A DNA stretch of 64,000 bases from Actinomycetales bacterium (lineage in GTDB: Bacteria; Actinomycetota; Actinomycetes; S36-B12), in assembly GCA_018970765.1 (NCBI GenBank), contig JAGWVT010000003.1:1-64000 (forward strand), read 5' to 3'. A model generated the notes under the pieces. The model was not told the DNA's origin, made no database searches, and saw only the letters and a list, made by a program, of their open reading frames with translations. Position numbers and translations under genes: made by a program. Shown piece after piece: positions 43,184-51,120 of the stretch; positions within the stretch are counted from its first letter, which is position 1; the number at the start of each line of letters is the position of its first letter.

Positions 43184-43809
43184 GTGCTCGACCAACAGTG
43201 GTCATCCTGGATTACGGCTCGGGAAATCTGAGGTCGGCGCAACGGGCATTGGCCCGCGTCGGGGCCGACGTCACAGTCAGTGCAAATAGCGACGAAGGAC
43301 TTCGCGCCCACGGTCTGGTGATTCCTGGCGTTGGTGCCTTTGGAGCATGTATGCAGGGGCTGCACCGGATTGATGCCCGCAACCTCGTGGAACAGCGTCT
43401 TGCTGACGAGCGAGCCGTTCTCGGCGTCTGCGTTGGCATGCAGGTGCTCTTCACAGATTCCCAGGAGAGTCCGGATACGCCAGGGCTGGAGTTGTGGTCA
43501 GGGACGGTGCGTCGGCTCCAAGCACCCGTCCTACCGCACATGGGCTGGAACAAAGTTGACAGCGCTGGGGATTCTGCGCTGCTGCGTGGCCTGGATCGAG
43601 AGCGCTTCTACTTCGTACATTCGTACGCGGTAACTGAGTGGAGTCCGCGACAGGGGAGTCCGCCGGCTCAGGTGAGTCGCTCGCGACATGGGGAGGAGTT
43701 TCTGGCCGTGGTGGAGCAGGGAGCCCTGGCCGCCACGCAATTTCACCCGGAGAAGTCCGGTGACGTTGGCCTGGAGCTTCTTCGCAACTGGGTGACCAGT
43801 CTCAACTGA
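43180..43809 (+). CDS. hisH: Imidazole glycerol phosphate synthase glutaminase subunit HisH
   Basis: A 209-aa class I glutamine amidotransferase delivering ammonia to HisF. LDYGSGNLRSAQRAL at the start, PGVGAFGACMQGL, catalytic Cys in GVCVGMQVLF, and the His/Glu in TQFHPEKSG. GTG 43180 overlaps the hisB stop; the ORF track start lies within hisB. Confidence 0.95.
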   Translation: MSARPTVVILDYGSGNLRSAQRALARVGADVTVSANSDEGLRAHGLVIPGVGAFGACMQGLHRIDARNLVEQRLADERAVLGVCVGMQVLFTDSQESPDTPGLELWSGTVRRLQAPVLPHMGWNKVDSAGDSALLRGLDRERFYFVHSYAVTEWSPRQGSPPAQVSRSRHGEEFLAVVEQGALAATQFHPEKSGDVGLELLRNWVTSLN

Positions 43810-43830
43810 CAACCTGACAGACTGACCACT

Positions 43831-44586
43831 ATGTTCGAGTTACTTGCAGCGATAGACATCATGGACGGTCAGGCGGTGCGCCTTCGGCGTGGCGAGGCCG
43901 ATCATCGCACCGACTACGGCGCCGCGCTGCCGGTCGCCCATCGCTGGATCAACCAAGGCGTCCGATGGCTTCATGTCGTAGACCTTGACGCGGCCCTGGG
44001 GCTGGGCAGTAATGAATCAGTCATTGCCGAGATCGCACATGCGGCACGGGGCAAGGCCCAAGTACAGGTTGCTGGTGGCATCCGTGACGACGAGGCGCTC
44101 AAACGCGCATTCGCCACGGGGTGCGATCGCGCGGTCCTGGGCACAGGTGCAATCACCAACCTCGACTGGGCTGCCTCGGCGATCAAAACCCACGGGGATC
44201 GCATCGTGGTCAGCCTGGATTTGCGTGGCTCGACACTGGCGATCGACGGGTGGACCGTTGACGGGCCGAATGCCTGGGACACCTTGGGTCAACTCGATGT
44301 CCTGGGGTGCCATCGATACGTAGTGACAGACGTGCATAAGGACGGCATGCTGCATGGGCCGAACATCCATCTACTCGAAGAGGTTGGTAGGGCCACGTCA
44401 CGCCCATTGATCGCCAGCGGGGGAATAGCCTCCCTAGAGGATTTGCACCGCCTGGCGGATCTGCCTCATGTGTCGGGTGCAATTCTTGGCAAAGCAATTT
44501 ATGAAGATCGATTCAGTATCGCTGAGGCGCAAGCGGCCATTGAGGCACGCTACGACCCCTATGAGTGGGGACCGCCTCGTCCGTGA
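43831..44586 (+). CDS. hisA: ProFAR isomerase HisA / PriA family
   Basis: A 251-aa TIM barrel. Catalytic Asp residues lie in LAAIDIMDG and [21 protein letters not shown] and [11 protein letters not shown] are typical. Actinobacterial members are often PriA, serving both HisA and TrpF. In PriA the loop RGW supplies an Arg for the TrpF substrate and a Trp for the HisA substrate; here the loop reads DGW ([10 protein letters not shown]), so the Trp is kept and the Arg lost. That predicts a HisA-only enzyme, in line with the missing trp genes downstream. Confidence 0.93.
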   Translation: MFELLAAIDIMDGQAVRLRRGEADHRTDYGAALPVAHRWINQGVRWLHVVDLDAALGLGSNESVIAEIAHAARGKAQVQVAGGIRDDEALKRAFATGCDRAVLGTGAITNLDWAASAIKTHGDRIVVSLDLRGSTLAIDGWTVDGPNAWDTLGQLDVLGCHRYVVTDVHKDGMLHGPNIHLLEEVGRATSRPLIASGGIASLEDLHRLADLPHVSGAILGKAIYEDRFSIAEAQAAIEARYDPYEWGPPRP

Positions 44587-45407
44587 GCGGTCCAGGTAAT
44601 TCCTCGGACATTTTTGACACAGGGGTCTCGATTCGGGTCATCGCATGCCTCGATGTTGATGCTGGGCGGGTCGTCAAGGGCGTTCAGTTCACCGGACTTC
44701 GCGATGCAGGCGATCCTGTCGAGTTGGCACAGCGCTATGACCGCGAAGGTGCCGATGAGTTGGTGTTTCTCGATATCACTGCATCCAGCGATGATCGTCA
44801 GACCATGCTTCAGGTCGTCAACCGCACGGCCGAGCAGGTCTTCATTCCCTTGACCGTCGGCGGTGGGGTACGCACCGTGCAGGACTTCGACCGCCTTCTT
44901 CGGGCTGGAGCGGACAAGGTCAGTGTGAGCACGGCTGCCGTGGAGCGGCCTGCGCTTCTGCACGAGGCCGCGGACCAGTTCGGATCCCAATGTGTGGTGT
45001 TGTCGGTGGATGCCCGTCGTTGCCAGGACATGCCTAGCGGATACGAGATCACGACGCATGGAGGTCGGCGCTCTACGGGGCTAGACGCAACGATTTGGGT
45101 AGAACAAGCATGCTCACTTGGCGCTGGAGAAATCCTGCTGAATGCGATGGACGCCGATGGAACCACATCGGGCTACGACCTGACACTGCTGGCAAGGATT
45201 CGCCGTCATGTGCAGGTCCCGATTATTGCAAGTGGGGGTGCCGGCTCCACCGCCGATTTCGTGGCCGCGGCCCAACAGCAGGCCGACGCTGTCTTGGCCG
45301 CGAGTGTGTTTCACTTCGGAGTGCTCACGATCACTCAGGTGAAGGATGAGTTGGCGGCTGCAGGTTTCGCCATTCGCCGACCTCGCCTACAGGAGTCACG
45401 TTCATGA
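44583..45407 (+). CDS. hisF: Imidazole glycerol phosphate synthase cyclase subunit HisF
   Basis: A 274-aa TIM barrel that closes the imidazole ring using ammonia from HisH. Catalytic Asp in [14 protein letters not shown], and [16 protein letters not shown] on the other side of the barrel; PIIASGGAG near the end. GTG 44583 overlaps the hisA stop. An extra N-terminal 17 residues ([13 protein letters not shown]) precede the barrel. Confidence 0.96.
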   Translation: MSGPGNSSDIFDTGVSIRVIACLDVDAGRVVKGVQFTGLRDAGDPVELAQRYDREGADELVFLDITASSDDRQTMLQVVNRTAEQVFIPLTVGGGVRTVQDFDRLLRAGADKVSVSTAAVERPALLHEAADQFGSQCVVLSVDARRCQDMPSGYEITTHGGRRSTGLDATIWVEQACSLGAGEILLNAMDADGTTSGYDLTLLARIRRHVQVPIIASGGAGSTADFVAAAQQQADAVLAASVFHFGVLTITQVKDELAAAGFAIRRPRLQESRS

Positions 45408-45793
45408 TGCCCGCTGACCACAACCCGATCCCGGCCATGGTCACCGATGATCGACGCATTGCGGCGGAACAGTGGTGCTCACAGGTCAGGTTCAACACAC
45501 GCGGACTAGTCCCGGTGGTAGCCCAGGATGCCGAAACCGGTGATGTGCTCATGGTCGCCTGGACCGACAGAAGTGGCTTGTTGCGCACTCTGCTAACCGG
45601 CGAGGGAACCTACTTCTCGCGTAGTCGGGGTCAGCCGTGGGTGAAAGGTGCAACGTCCGGCCACCGCCAAACGGTGCTCGAGGTGCGCCTGGACTGTGAT
45701 GCGGATTCTGTCCTGTATCGCGTTCGTCAGGAAGGGCCGGCCTGTCATACCGGCGATCGCAGTTGCTTCGATGCTGGCGGTTGGCAGTGCTAG
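45404..45793 (+). CDS. hisI: Phosphoribosyl-AMP cyclohydrolase HisI
   Basis: A 129-aa zinc-dependent hydrolase opening the purine ring of PR-AMP. The metal and Zn-Cys ligands appear in [17 protein letters not shown] and [22 protein letters not shown] is the substrate loop. Monofunctional (no HisE domain). Last gene of the his operon; hisG and hisE must lie elsewhere. Confidence 0.95.
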   Translation: MMPADHNPIPAMVTDDRRIAAEQWCSQVRFNTRGLVPVVAQDAETGDVLMVAWTDRSGLLRTLLTGEGTYFSRSRGQPWVKGATSGHRQTVLEVRLDCDADSVLYRVRQEGPACHTGDRSCFDAGGWQC

Positions 45794-45804
45794 GTGACGT
45801 GCAA

Positions 45805-46389
45805 GTGCCAAGGCCGAGAATTCGACGTGGCACGGTCGTGTTAGCGGCCCTGGTAAGCGCCGCAGGTGCTCTATCGGTTCTCGCACTACCGTGGATCTCG
45901 GCCTTGGCACCGGTGGCGCCTGGGAGTCCCGCTCGGGTCCCCGTGGAACTCACAGGTGCCCAATGCCTACCCGCAGGTCAGCCGCTCGCCCTCGTCATTG
46001 CCGCTGCAGGTGTGGGATTCCTGGCGACTCGGGCGTGGGGAGTCCGGATCGTCGCAGCAATCACCACGGTGTCTGGCATTGCCCTGCTCATCATGGCCGT
46101 GCAGTTTGGCACCGCAGGAACAGACCAGGTTCTGCCGGCGGACTCCGACCTCATAGGACAGACATCCTGGTGGTTCCTCGCCGCGCTTGCGGGGGCAGTC
46201 GCGACCGCCGCTGGCCTGGTCGCGATGCTGGTGGCGCCGCGTTGGCGGCACCCCTCAGCGGCCTATCAGCGCACCGATGAGGTTTCTTCCCCAGAGGCTG
46301 TGAGCCGGGCAGTCGAACAGCCGACGGGTGCGTCCTGGTGGGATGCCTTGGACCGCGGCGAGGACCCCAGTGCGGACGGCCGCTCGTAA
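45805..46389 (+). CDS. Trp biosynthesis-associated membrane protein
   Basis: A 194-aa protein with four transmembrane segments, of the actinobacterial family normally found between trpE and trpC (Trp_oprn_chp type). An ALPWI-type stretch after the first helix and a Ser/Glu-rich C-terminal tail are seen. Function unknown. GTG 45805 has AGGTG eight nucleotides upstream; the ORF track start overlaps hisI. Here trpE is missing upstream. Confidence 0.65.
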   Translation: MPRPRIRRGTVVLAALVSAAGALSVLALPWISALAPVAPGSPARVPVELTGAQCLPAGQPLALVIAAAGVGFLATRAWGVRIVAAITTVSGIALLIMAVQFGTAGTDQVLPADSDLIGQTSWWFLAALAGAVATAAGLVAMLVAPRWRHPSAAYQRTDEVSSPEAVSRAVEQPTGASWWDALDRGEDPSADGRS

Positions 46390-46451
46390 CCGTGATCCGC
46401 GTCGTGGCCCAGTCGAGTGGGCCGGGACCGCTCGTCTGCTTGGATGAGGAC

Positions 46452-46658
46452 ATGAGCGCTGGCCATGACAACCACGGATCGACACCGGCTGCCTGGACTG
46501 TCGTGACACTGATCACGATTGCCTTCTTCATCGCCACTTTGGCACTAGTCCTGGGGAACTGGGTGTTGTTCTGGATTGGCGTCGCTGTTCTTCCGCTGTC
46601 ACTCGTCGTAGGCAAGATCATGCAGGCGATGGGTCTGGGCGCCAAGCCACGATCTTGA
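46452..46658 (+). CDS. HGxxPAAW family small membrane protein
   Basis: A 68-aa protein with the family signature HGSTPAAWT followed by two transmembrane helices. It is found next to trpC in many actinobacteria; function unknown. The ATG at 46452 is preceded by GAGG. Its stop overlaps the TTG start of the response regulator. Confidence 0.8.
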   Translation: MSAGHDNHGSTPAAWTVVTLITIAFFIATLALVLGNWVLFWIGVAVLPLSLVVGKIMQAMGLGAKPRS

Positions 46659-47365
46659 CCACGATCCCCGGTACCCCCCGGGATACCGTCCTCATCGTTG
46701 AGGATGAGCAGGCCATTTCTGATCTTCTGGCGCGCTACGTCGCTGATGCGGGTTTTCACCCCGTGGTGTTAGCGCGCGCGGACCAAGCACTTCAATACTT
46801 GGTTGACCATCGAGTGGTTGCGGCTCTGGTCGATATTGGCCTACCTGACCTACCGGGTACTGAGATCTGTCGACTCATGCGTGGTCGTGGTGACCTCACT
46901 CCGGTGCTCTTTTGTACTGCGGCCGACGACGAGGAATCGCGGATCGAAGGGCTGGAAATTGGGGGCGATGACTACATCACCAAGCCATATAGCCCCCGCG
47001 AGGTGATGGCGCGACTTCGATCTGTGCTGCGCCGTACCCAGCCCATTGGCCCCAACGAGAGTGGACCGATCACCGTCCGTGGCGCCGTGCGCATTGACGA
47101 GAATCGTCGAGTTGTCTCGATGAATGACGTCGCAGTGCCAGCTCTTACGGCCACCGAGTTTTCCCTCCTTGCCTACCTCATGCGCCAGGGGGACCGGGTT
47201 GTCCCGCGGGAGGAACTACTTCGAGAAGTCTGGGGATATCGCGAGTTGGTAGCAACCCGCACCGTTGACGTGCACATCGCCCAGATTCGTGCAAAGTTCC
47301 AAGAGGTTGGTCAGGTGGCGCCAATTCGGACGGTGCATGGCGTGGGCTACGCCGTCGAGAGTTAG
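46655..47365 (+). CDS. OmpR-family response regulator
   Basis: A 236-aa regulator with a receiver domain (LIVEDEQ acidic pair, phospho-Asp in VDIGLPDLPG near residue 59, Lys in YITKPYSPRE) and a winged-helix DNA-binding domain (ATEFSLLAYLMRQGDRVVPREELLREVWGY, RTVDVHIAQIRAKF). TTG start inside the ATTGA overlap with the preceding gene. Paired with the kinase 5 bp downstream. Signal unknown. Confidence 0.92.
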   Translation: MTTIPGTPRDTVLIVEDEQAISDLLARYVADAGFHPVVLARADQALQYLVDHRVVAALVDIGLPDLPGTEICRLMRGRGDLTPVLFCTAADDEESRIEGLEIGGDDYITKPYSPREVMARLRSVLRRTQPIGPNESGPITVRGAVRIDENRRVVSMNDVAVPALTATEFSLLAYLMRQGDRVVPREELLREVWGYRELVATRTVDVHIAQIRAKFQEVGQVAPIRTVHGVGYAVES

Positions 47366-47370
47366 GTCCA

Positions 47371-48720
47371 ATGCGCACCTCGCTCACCGCACGCACGGTC
47401 CTGCTGACCACAGGTGTGGCATGCCTGGTTGCGGCTGTTGCGGCGATCGCAGCGTGGCCACTGTTACGTTCTGCGGCGGACTCCCAAGGTCGTTCCGATC
47501 TGGCAAGACTTGCCAACCTCACTGCAGTAGCGCTTGCGCAAACCACTACCTCCGCACAGGTGCCTGAGGAACTGCTTAGCGAACTCCGAGACGGGCGGGT
47601 CAGTGCATTCCTGTTCACCTCCTCGAACGCCACAATTCCCGGACTAAGTGCTGATCAACCGGCGGCGGTCCTTGGTGCCCCTCCAGGGTTCGCCTTGGCA
47701 ACTATGTCGCCGGATGGCAACGCCCTCGTCGAAGCACGCACTCTGACCAGCGGCCTTGGGCTAGTGCTCCTGCAGCCCACCAGTGTTGCCGTTGCCGCTG
47801 CATGGCAGCAAGAGCTCAGGCTCATCGCCGCACTGAGTTTGGGTCTGCTCGCCGCTGGCCTTTTCGGGTTTGTTGCGGCGCGCCGCCTCGCGCGCCCACT
47901 GCAGTCACTTCGCGGTGCAGCGGTGATGCTCGCAGCAGGTGATCGCGATGTTGCCCTTCAACCAAGTGGCCCGACCGAAGTGATCGAAGTCGCCGAGGCA
48001 ATTAACCGCCTCAGCGATGCGCTCGCGGCCTCGGAAAGTCGCCAGCGTTCGTTTTTGCTCTCGATTTCCCATGAATTGCGAACCCCCTTGACTGCGGTCC
48101 TTGGTCACGCCGAAGCCATGCGTGAGGGCATGCTGACCGGAGTCGAGGTGACCTCAGCCGCTGCAGTCATTCAGCGCGAAGCCCTTCGGCTGGGCCGACT
48201 TGTCGATGATCTGTTGGTGTTAGCACGGTTGGAGGCAGTGGATTTTCCATTGCAGCGCACGACTGTCGATCTCGTGCAGTTGGCTCAAGAGGCGGCAGGG
48301 GCGCGCCGAGATGGGGAGATCGCGGTCGAGGTTGCCGCGGAAGGGGCAGCGACTGGAAATGCGACGAGCGTGCTGGTCGATACCGATCCAATGCGAGCTC
48401 GGCAGTTACTGGACAATCTGCTCGACAACGCAGTTCGGGTGAGCCCGGCGGGCAGCAGCGTCATGATCCACGTGGAACGGATGTCTGGCTGGGGATGCCT
48501 CACGGTCAGTGACGAGGGACCGGGGTTGTCTGAGGAAGATATTGCGGTGGCCTTCGAAGTTGGCACACTGCATCATCGACTCGGTGCTGCCCGAGCTGGC
48601 ACGAGCGGTTTAGGGCTTGCGCTGGTCCAACGACTGATCACGCGGCTCGATGGGCAGGTGAAAGTCAGTAGTCGCCCAGGTGCTGGCGTCCAGTTCCAAT
48701 TGCTCTTCCCCCCCGACTAG
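47371..48720 (+). CDS. Sensor histidine kinase
   Basis: A 449-aa membrane kinase: N-terminal helix, a short extracytoplasmic domain of about 110 residues, second transmembrane helix followed by a HAMP linker (RRLARPLQSLRGAAVMLAAGD), dimerisation helix with the phospho-His in SHELRTPL (about residue 233), and the HATPase domain with N box DNLLDNAVRVS, G1 SDEGPGLSEED and G2 GTSGLGLALV. Partner of the upstream regulator. The pair is inserted into a normally conserved trp gene order. Confidence 0.92.
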   Translation: MRTSLTARTVLLTTGVACLVAAVAAIAAWPLLRSAADSQGRSDLARLANLTAVALAQTTTSAQVPEELLSELRDGRVSAFLFTSSNATIPGLSADQPAAVLGAPPGFALATMSPDGNALVEARTLTSGLGLVLLQPTSVAVAAAWQQELRLIAALSLGLLAAGLFGFVAARRLARPLQSLRGAAVMLAAGDRDVALQPSGPTEVIEVAEAINRLSDALAASESRQRSFLLSISHELRTPLTAVLGHAEAMREGMLTGVEVTSAAAVIQREALRLGRLVDDLLVLARLEAVDFPLQRTTVDLVQLAQEAAGARRDGEIAVEVAAEGAATGNATSVLVDTDPMRARQLLDNLLDNAVRVSPAGSSVMIHVERMSGWGCLTVSDEGPGLSEEDIAVAFEVGTLHHRLGAARAGTSGLGLALVQRLITRLDGQVKVSSRPGAGVQFQLLFPPD

Positions 48721-48729
48721 CCTTCAGAT
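48718..48729 (+). promoter_or_regulatory. Leaderless-type -10 (TAGCCT) of the DUF2752 gene, using the kinase stop codon
   Basis: TAGCCT begins with the TAG stop of the kinase gene; six nucleotides later is GTG 48730. No Shine-Dalgarno. Confidence 0.45.
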
Positions 48730-49194
48730 GTGACGACGTCGGTTGAAGCAAGTTCGGCGGTTGCCGACCTGCGAGACGAACGTCCTGTTGAGCGTCGAAT
48801 CCTGGCACCTGTCTGCACAGCCTTCGGCACGCTTGCCGCCTGCGGCTATCTAGCGCTGGTCGATCCGAATGAACCCGGCCACTACCCGCTGTGCCCCCTG
48901 CGCGCCGTCTTAGGCTGGGACTGCCCCGGGTGCGGTGGCCTGCGCGGCATGCACGCCCTGCTCACCGGCGATCCGCTCCGAGCACTGGACCACAATCTGC
49001 TTCTGGTGTTTGTTGTTCCCCTAGCCCTATGGTTGTGGGCACGTTGGTTTCTGCGGTCCTGGCGTGGCGTGTCACCACCAGTCACCGATCGGCAGCAGCG
49101 GCGCTGGACTCGGTTCACCGTCGCCGTCCTGGTCTTGGCCATAGCTTTCGGCGTCCTACGAAACTTCGTGCCCTACCTGGGGTCCACTGCCTGA
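48730..49194 (+). CDS. DUF2752 membrane protein
   Basis: A 154-aa protein with three membrane helices and the DUF2752 motif PLCPLRAVLGWDCPGCGGLRGMHALLTGDPLRALDHN (Cys residues conserved). Function unknown. The N-terminal 35 residues are hydrophilic. It occurs near trpC and amino-acid loci in actinobacteria. Confidence 0.85.
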   Translation: MTTSVEASSAVADLRDERPVERRILAPVCTAFGTLAACGYLALVDPNEPGHYPLCPLRAVLGWDCPGCGGLRGMHALLTGDPLRALDHNLLLVFVVPLALWLWARWFLRSWRGVSPPVTDRQQRRWTRFTVAVLVLAIAFGVLRNFVPYLGSTA

Positions 49195-49219
49195 ACAGGC
49201 CGATCCGGCCACTCCTAGC

Positions 49220-49232
49220 TACTCTTGCCAAC
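49220..49232 (+). promoter_or_regulatory. Leaderless-type -10 (TACTCT) of the TrpC-like gene
   Basis: TACTCT (49220-49225), seven-nucleotide spacer, GTG 49233. It fixes the start of the TrpC-like protein. Confidence 0.45.
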
Positions 49233-50042
49233 GTGCTTCAGGCTGTCCTTGGTGCGGTGCGCCGCGATGTTGACAGCCGCATGCGTGACACTCCGCTGGA
49301 TCTTGTGAAAGAGCGAGCTGAACGAATCCCTGGTCCGCGCAATCCACTTCCTGCCCTGGCCGGCGGGGAAGTATGTGTCATCGCGGAGGTATCACCGGTT
49401 GATCTGACGAAGGCTGGTGCTGAGCGTTCGAATGAACTCGCCCAACTTGCCGGTGAATTCGAGGCGGGCGGCGCGCACTGCGTCAGCGTCTGGACGGACC
49501 AACAGGCCCATGGGGCCAGTATGAGGGACCTTGCTGCCGTGCGCGCTGGCGTGGACATTCCGGTGCTTGCTCGCGACTTCATTCTGTGTAGCTATCAGCT
49601 CTGGGAGGCTCGGGCTGCCGGCGCCGACATGGTGCTGATCATGGCCTCATGTTTGGAACCTCAGGCTCTGGTCAGTCTGGTGGAGCGAACTATGAGCCTG
49701 GGCATGGTGCCGGTGGTTCAGGTCCGTGACGAGCGCGAACTCGCGACAGCCGCAACCTGCGGGGCCACGCTGATTGCAATTCACACCGACCGTTCGCGCG
49801 AATCCGGCGGGGACCACGGCCGTCGGCGGTTCGCGGAGCTGGCTCCGCTGGTACCCAGTGGAAGTCTGCGCATCGCCGACGTCGGTGTACGCGACCCCCA
49901 TGAACTTATTGAGTTCGGTCAGGCCGGTGCAGACGCAGTTGTCGTGGGAACCACCCTGACCTCGACAAAGCAACCGAAGGCGGCTGTGCATGATCTCGTG
50001 ACCGCCGGTTCGCACCCGGCAGTGCGTCATGCGCGCCAGTGA
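49233..50042 (+). CDS. TrpC-like TIM-barrel protein lacking indole-3-glycerol-phosphate synthase active-site residues
   Basis: A 269-aa protein that aligns end to end with indole-glycerol-phosphate synthase (VIAEV, EAGGAHCVSVWTD, VDIPVLARDFIL, EARAAGADMVL, LGMVPVVQV, GADAVVVGTTL, DLVTAGSHP). The key residues of the known enzyme are replaced: Lys of the AEVKR motif becomes Ser and the SPS motif is gone; the Lys of RKDF is Arg (ARDF); Glu of VEVH is Gln (VQVR); Asn of VNxRD is His with the Arg lost (IHTDR); ESG is DVG. Only the first Glu remains. The reading frame and promoter are intact. It is therefore probably not a TrpC enzyme, but a repurposed or regulatory barrel, or an early decay product. 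Confidence 0.8.
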   Translation: MLQAVLGAVRRDVDSRMRDTPLDLVKERAERIPGPRNPLPALAGGEVCVIAEVSPVDLTKAGAERSNELAQLAGEFEAGGAHCVSVWTDQQAHGASMRDLAAVRAGVDIPVLARDFILCSYQLWEARAAGADMVLIMASCLEPQALVSLVERTMSLGMVPVVQVRDERELATAATCGATLIAIHTDRSRESGGDHGRRRFAELAPLVPSGSLRIADVGVRDPHELIEFGQAGADAVVVGTTLTSTKQPKAAVHDLVTAGSHPAVRHARQ

Positions 50043-50051
50043 CCCGGCGTC

Positions 50052-50082
50052 TTGGTCATAATGAATTTTGGTCATAATGAAT
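50052..50082 (+). repeat. Tandem 16-bp duplication containing CATAAT, upstream of the DsbA-like gene
   Basis: ttggtcataatgaat at 50052-50066 and again at 50068-50082 (period 16). Each copy carries CATAAT, a good -10 candidate. It may be a duplicated promoter or an operator for the downstream gene. Confidence 0.7.
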
Positions 50083-50164
50083 AATGCTTGGAACACCAGT
50101 AGTGCTCGGAACCTGCGCAGTTCCAGCGCCACCCGTCGATAGTCCTGAGAAAGGATGAGCCAGC

Positions 50165-50962
50165 ATGGCCCAGAGCAGCAAGAGTAGGCGCGAGCGGGCA
50201 GAACAGGCCCGAGCCTCGGTTCAGGTGGGGCAGGCTCGACGTGAGCGCATGGTGCGCATCGTCGGAGCGGTCGTGGTTGTGGGCGTGGTTGCCGGGATAA
50301 TCGGCGTGGCAGTCTGGGCGCGCAGTAGTGCACCGGGCACGCCTGGCCTGGTCACCGCGGAGCCAGATCCCAATGCTGCGGTTCCTGCGGGCGTGCTGCC
50401 TGCCACGGACACGCTGCCGTTCGGGGTCGTCTATGGGACCGCAGCGCAGGGTGCCCCCACGCTTGAACTCTGGGAAGACTTCCAGTGCCCTGCCTGTGGA
50501 GCACTGGAAGCAGTCAATGGGGCTGGGATCGCCAAACTGGCCGAAGAGGGCCAGTACCGACTCGTCTGGCGCCCGACCACCTTCCTTGACAACAAACTCG
50601 GCAATGACGCGTCGCTTCGAGCGGTGGCTGCCTGGGGCTGTGCGATCGATGCGGGTCGCATTCGTGAATACCACGATGTGGTCTACGCCAATCAACCCCA
50701 GGAAGAGGGTAAGGGATACACGAAGGAGCAGTTGATTGCCTTCGGCTCCGATGCAGGTGTACCGGAGGGTCAAATGGAAACCTTCACGCAGTGTGTGGAG
50801 TCCGGCCAGTACCTAACCTGGGCCGCGAACAGCACGCAGGAGTTCTACAACAACGAGGTGAGCGCGACGCCAACCGGGAAGCTGAACGGAGCAGAGGTGC
50901 CCCCGGAGATCCTGGCGGATGAGGCAAAGCTCCGCGATTACGTAGCTAAGAACGCGGGCTAA
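50165..50962 (+). CDS. DsbA-family membrane-anchored thioredoxin-like protein
   Basis: A 265-aa protein: basic N-terminus, one transmembrane helix (about residues 35-55), and an extracytoplasmic thioredoxin fold with the CPAC active site in EDFQCPACGALE (near residue 107). The long helical insertion and a C-terminal GKLNGAEVP strand match actinobacterial DsbA/thioredoxin_4 proteins that oxidise or isomerise disulfides of exported proteins. AAAGGATGAG before ATG 50165 serves as ribosome-binding site. Confidence 0.88.
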   Translation: MAQSSKSRRERAEQARASVQVGQARRERMVRIVGAVVVVGVVAGIIGVAVWARSSAPGTPGLVTAEPDPNAAVPAGVLPATDTLPFGVVYGTAAQGAPTLELWEDFQCPACGALEAVNGAGIAKLAEEGQYRLVWRPTTFLDNKLGNDASLRAVAAWGCAIDAGRIREYHDVVYANQPQEEGKGYTKEQLIAFGSDAGVPEGQMETFTQCVESGQYLTWAANSTQEFYNNEVSATPTGKLNGAEVPPEILADEAKLRDYVAKNAG

Positions 50963-50972
50963 TTCGCACGTT

Positions 50973-51006
50973 CATCGGCCGTCGACGAGTGCGTCGGCGG
51001 CCGATG
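50973..51006 (+). terminator. Terminator-like hairpin between the DsbA-like gene and gltB
   Basis: Perfect 8-bp outer stem catcggcc (50973-50980) / ggccgatg (50999-51006) beginning 10 bp after the stop; no T-tract. Confidence 0.4.
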
Positions 51007-51009
51007 CGC

Positions 51010-51015
51010 TATTCT
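51010..51015 (+). promoter_or_regulatory. Candidate -10 (TATTCT) of the gltB operon
   Basis: TATTCT about 105 bp before gltB; the -35 is not recognisable. Confidence 0.3.
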
Positions 51016-51060
51016 GCGCTCGCAGGCCAACGTCGTCCTGTCCCCAAGGAAATTCCCATC

Positions 51061-51087
51061 AACTGAGTTGACCGTGAACTGAGTTGA
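51061..51087 (+). repeat. Two 11-bp direct repeats upstream of gltB
   Basis: aactgagttga at 51061-51071 and 51077-51087, period 16, ending 33 bp before the gltB start. Possible operator half-sites for nitrogen or glutamate control. Confidence 0.6.
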
Positions 51088-51120
51088 TTGGCACGCCATT
51101 GGACGACGGAAGGCAATCCA

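Noticed and set aside
48891-49232. N-terminal extension of the TrpC-like ORF
   Set aside because: It overlaps the DUF2752 gene; TrpC homology and a -10 element point to GTG 49233.
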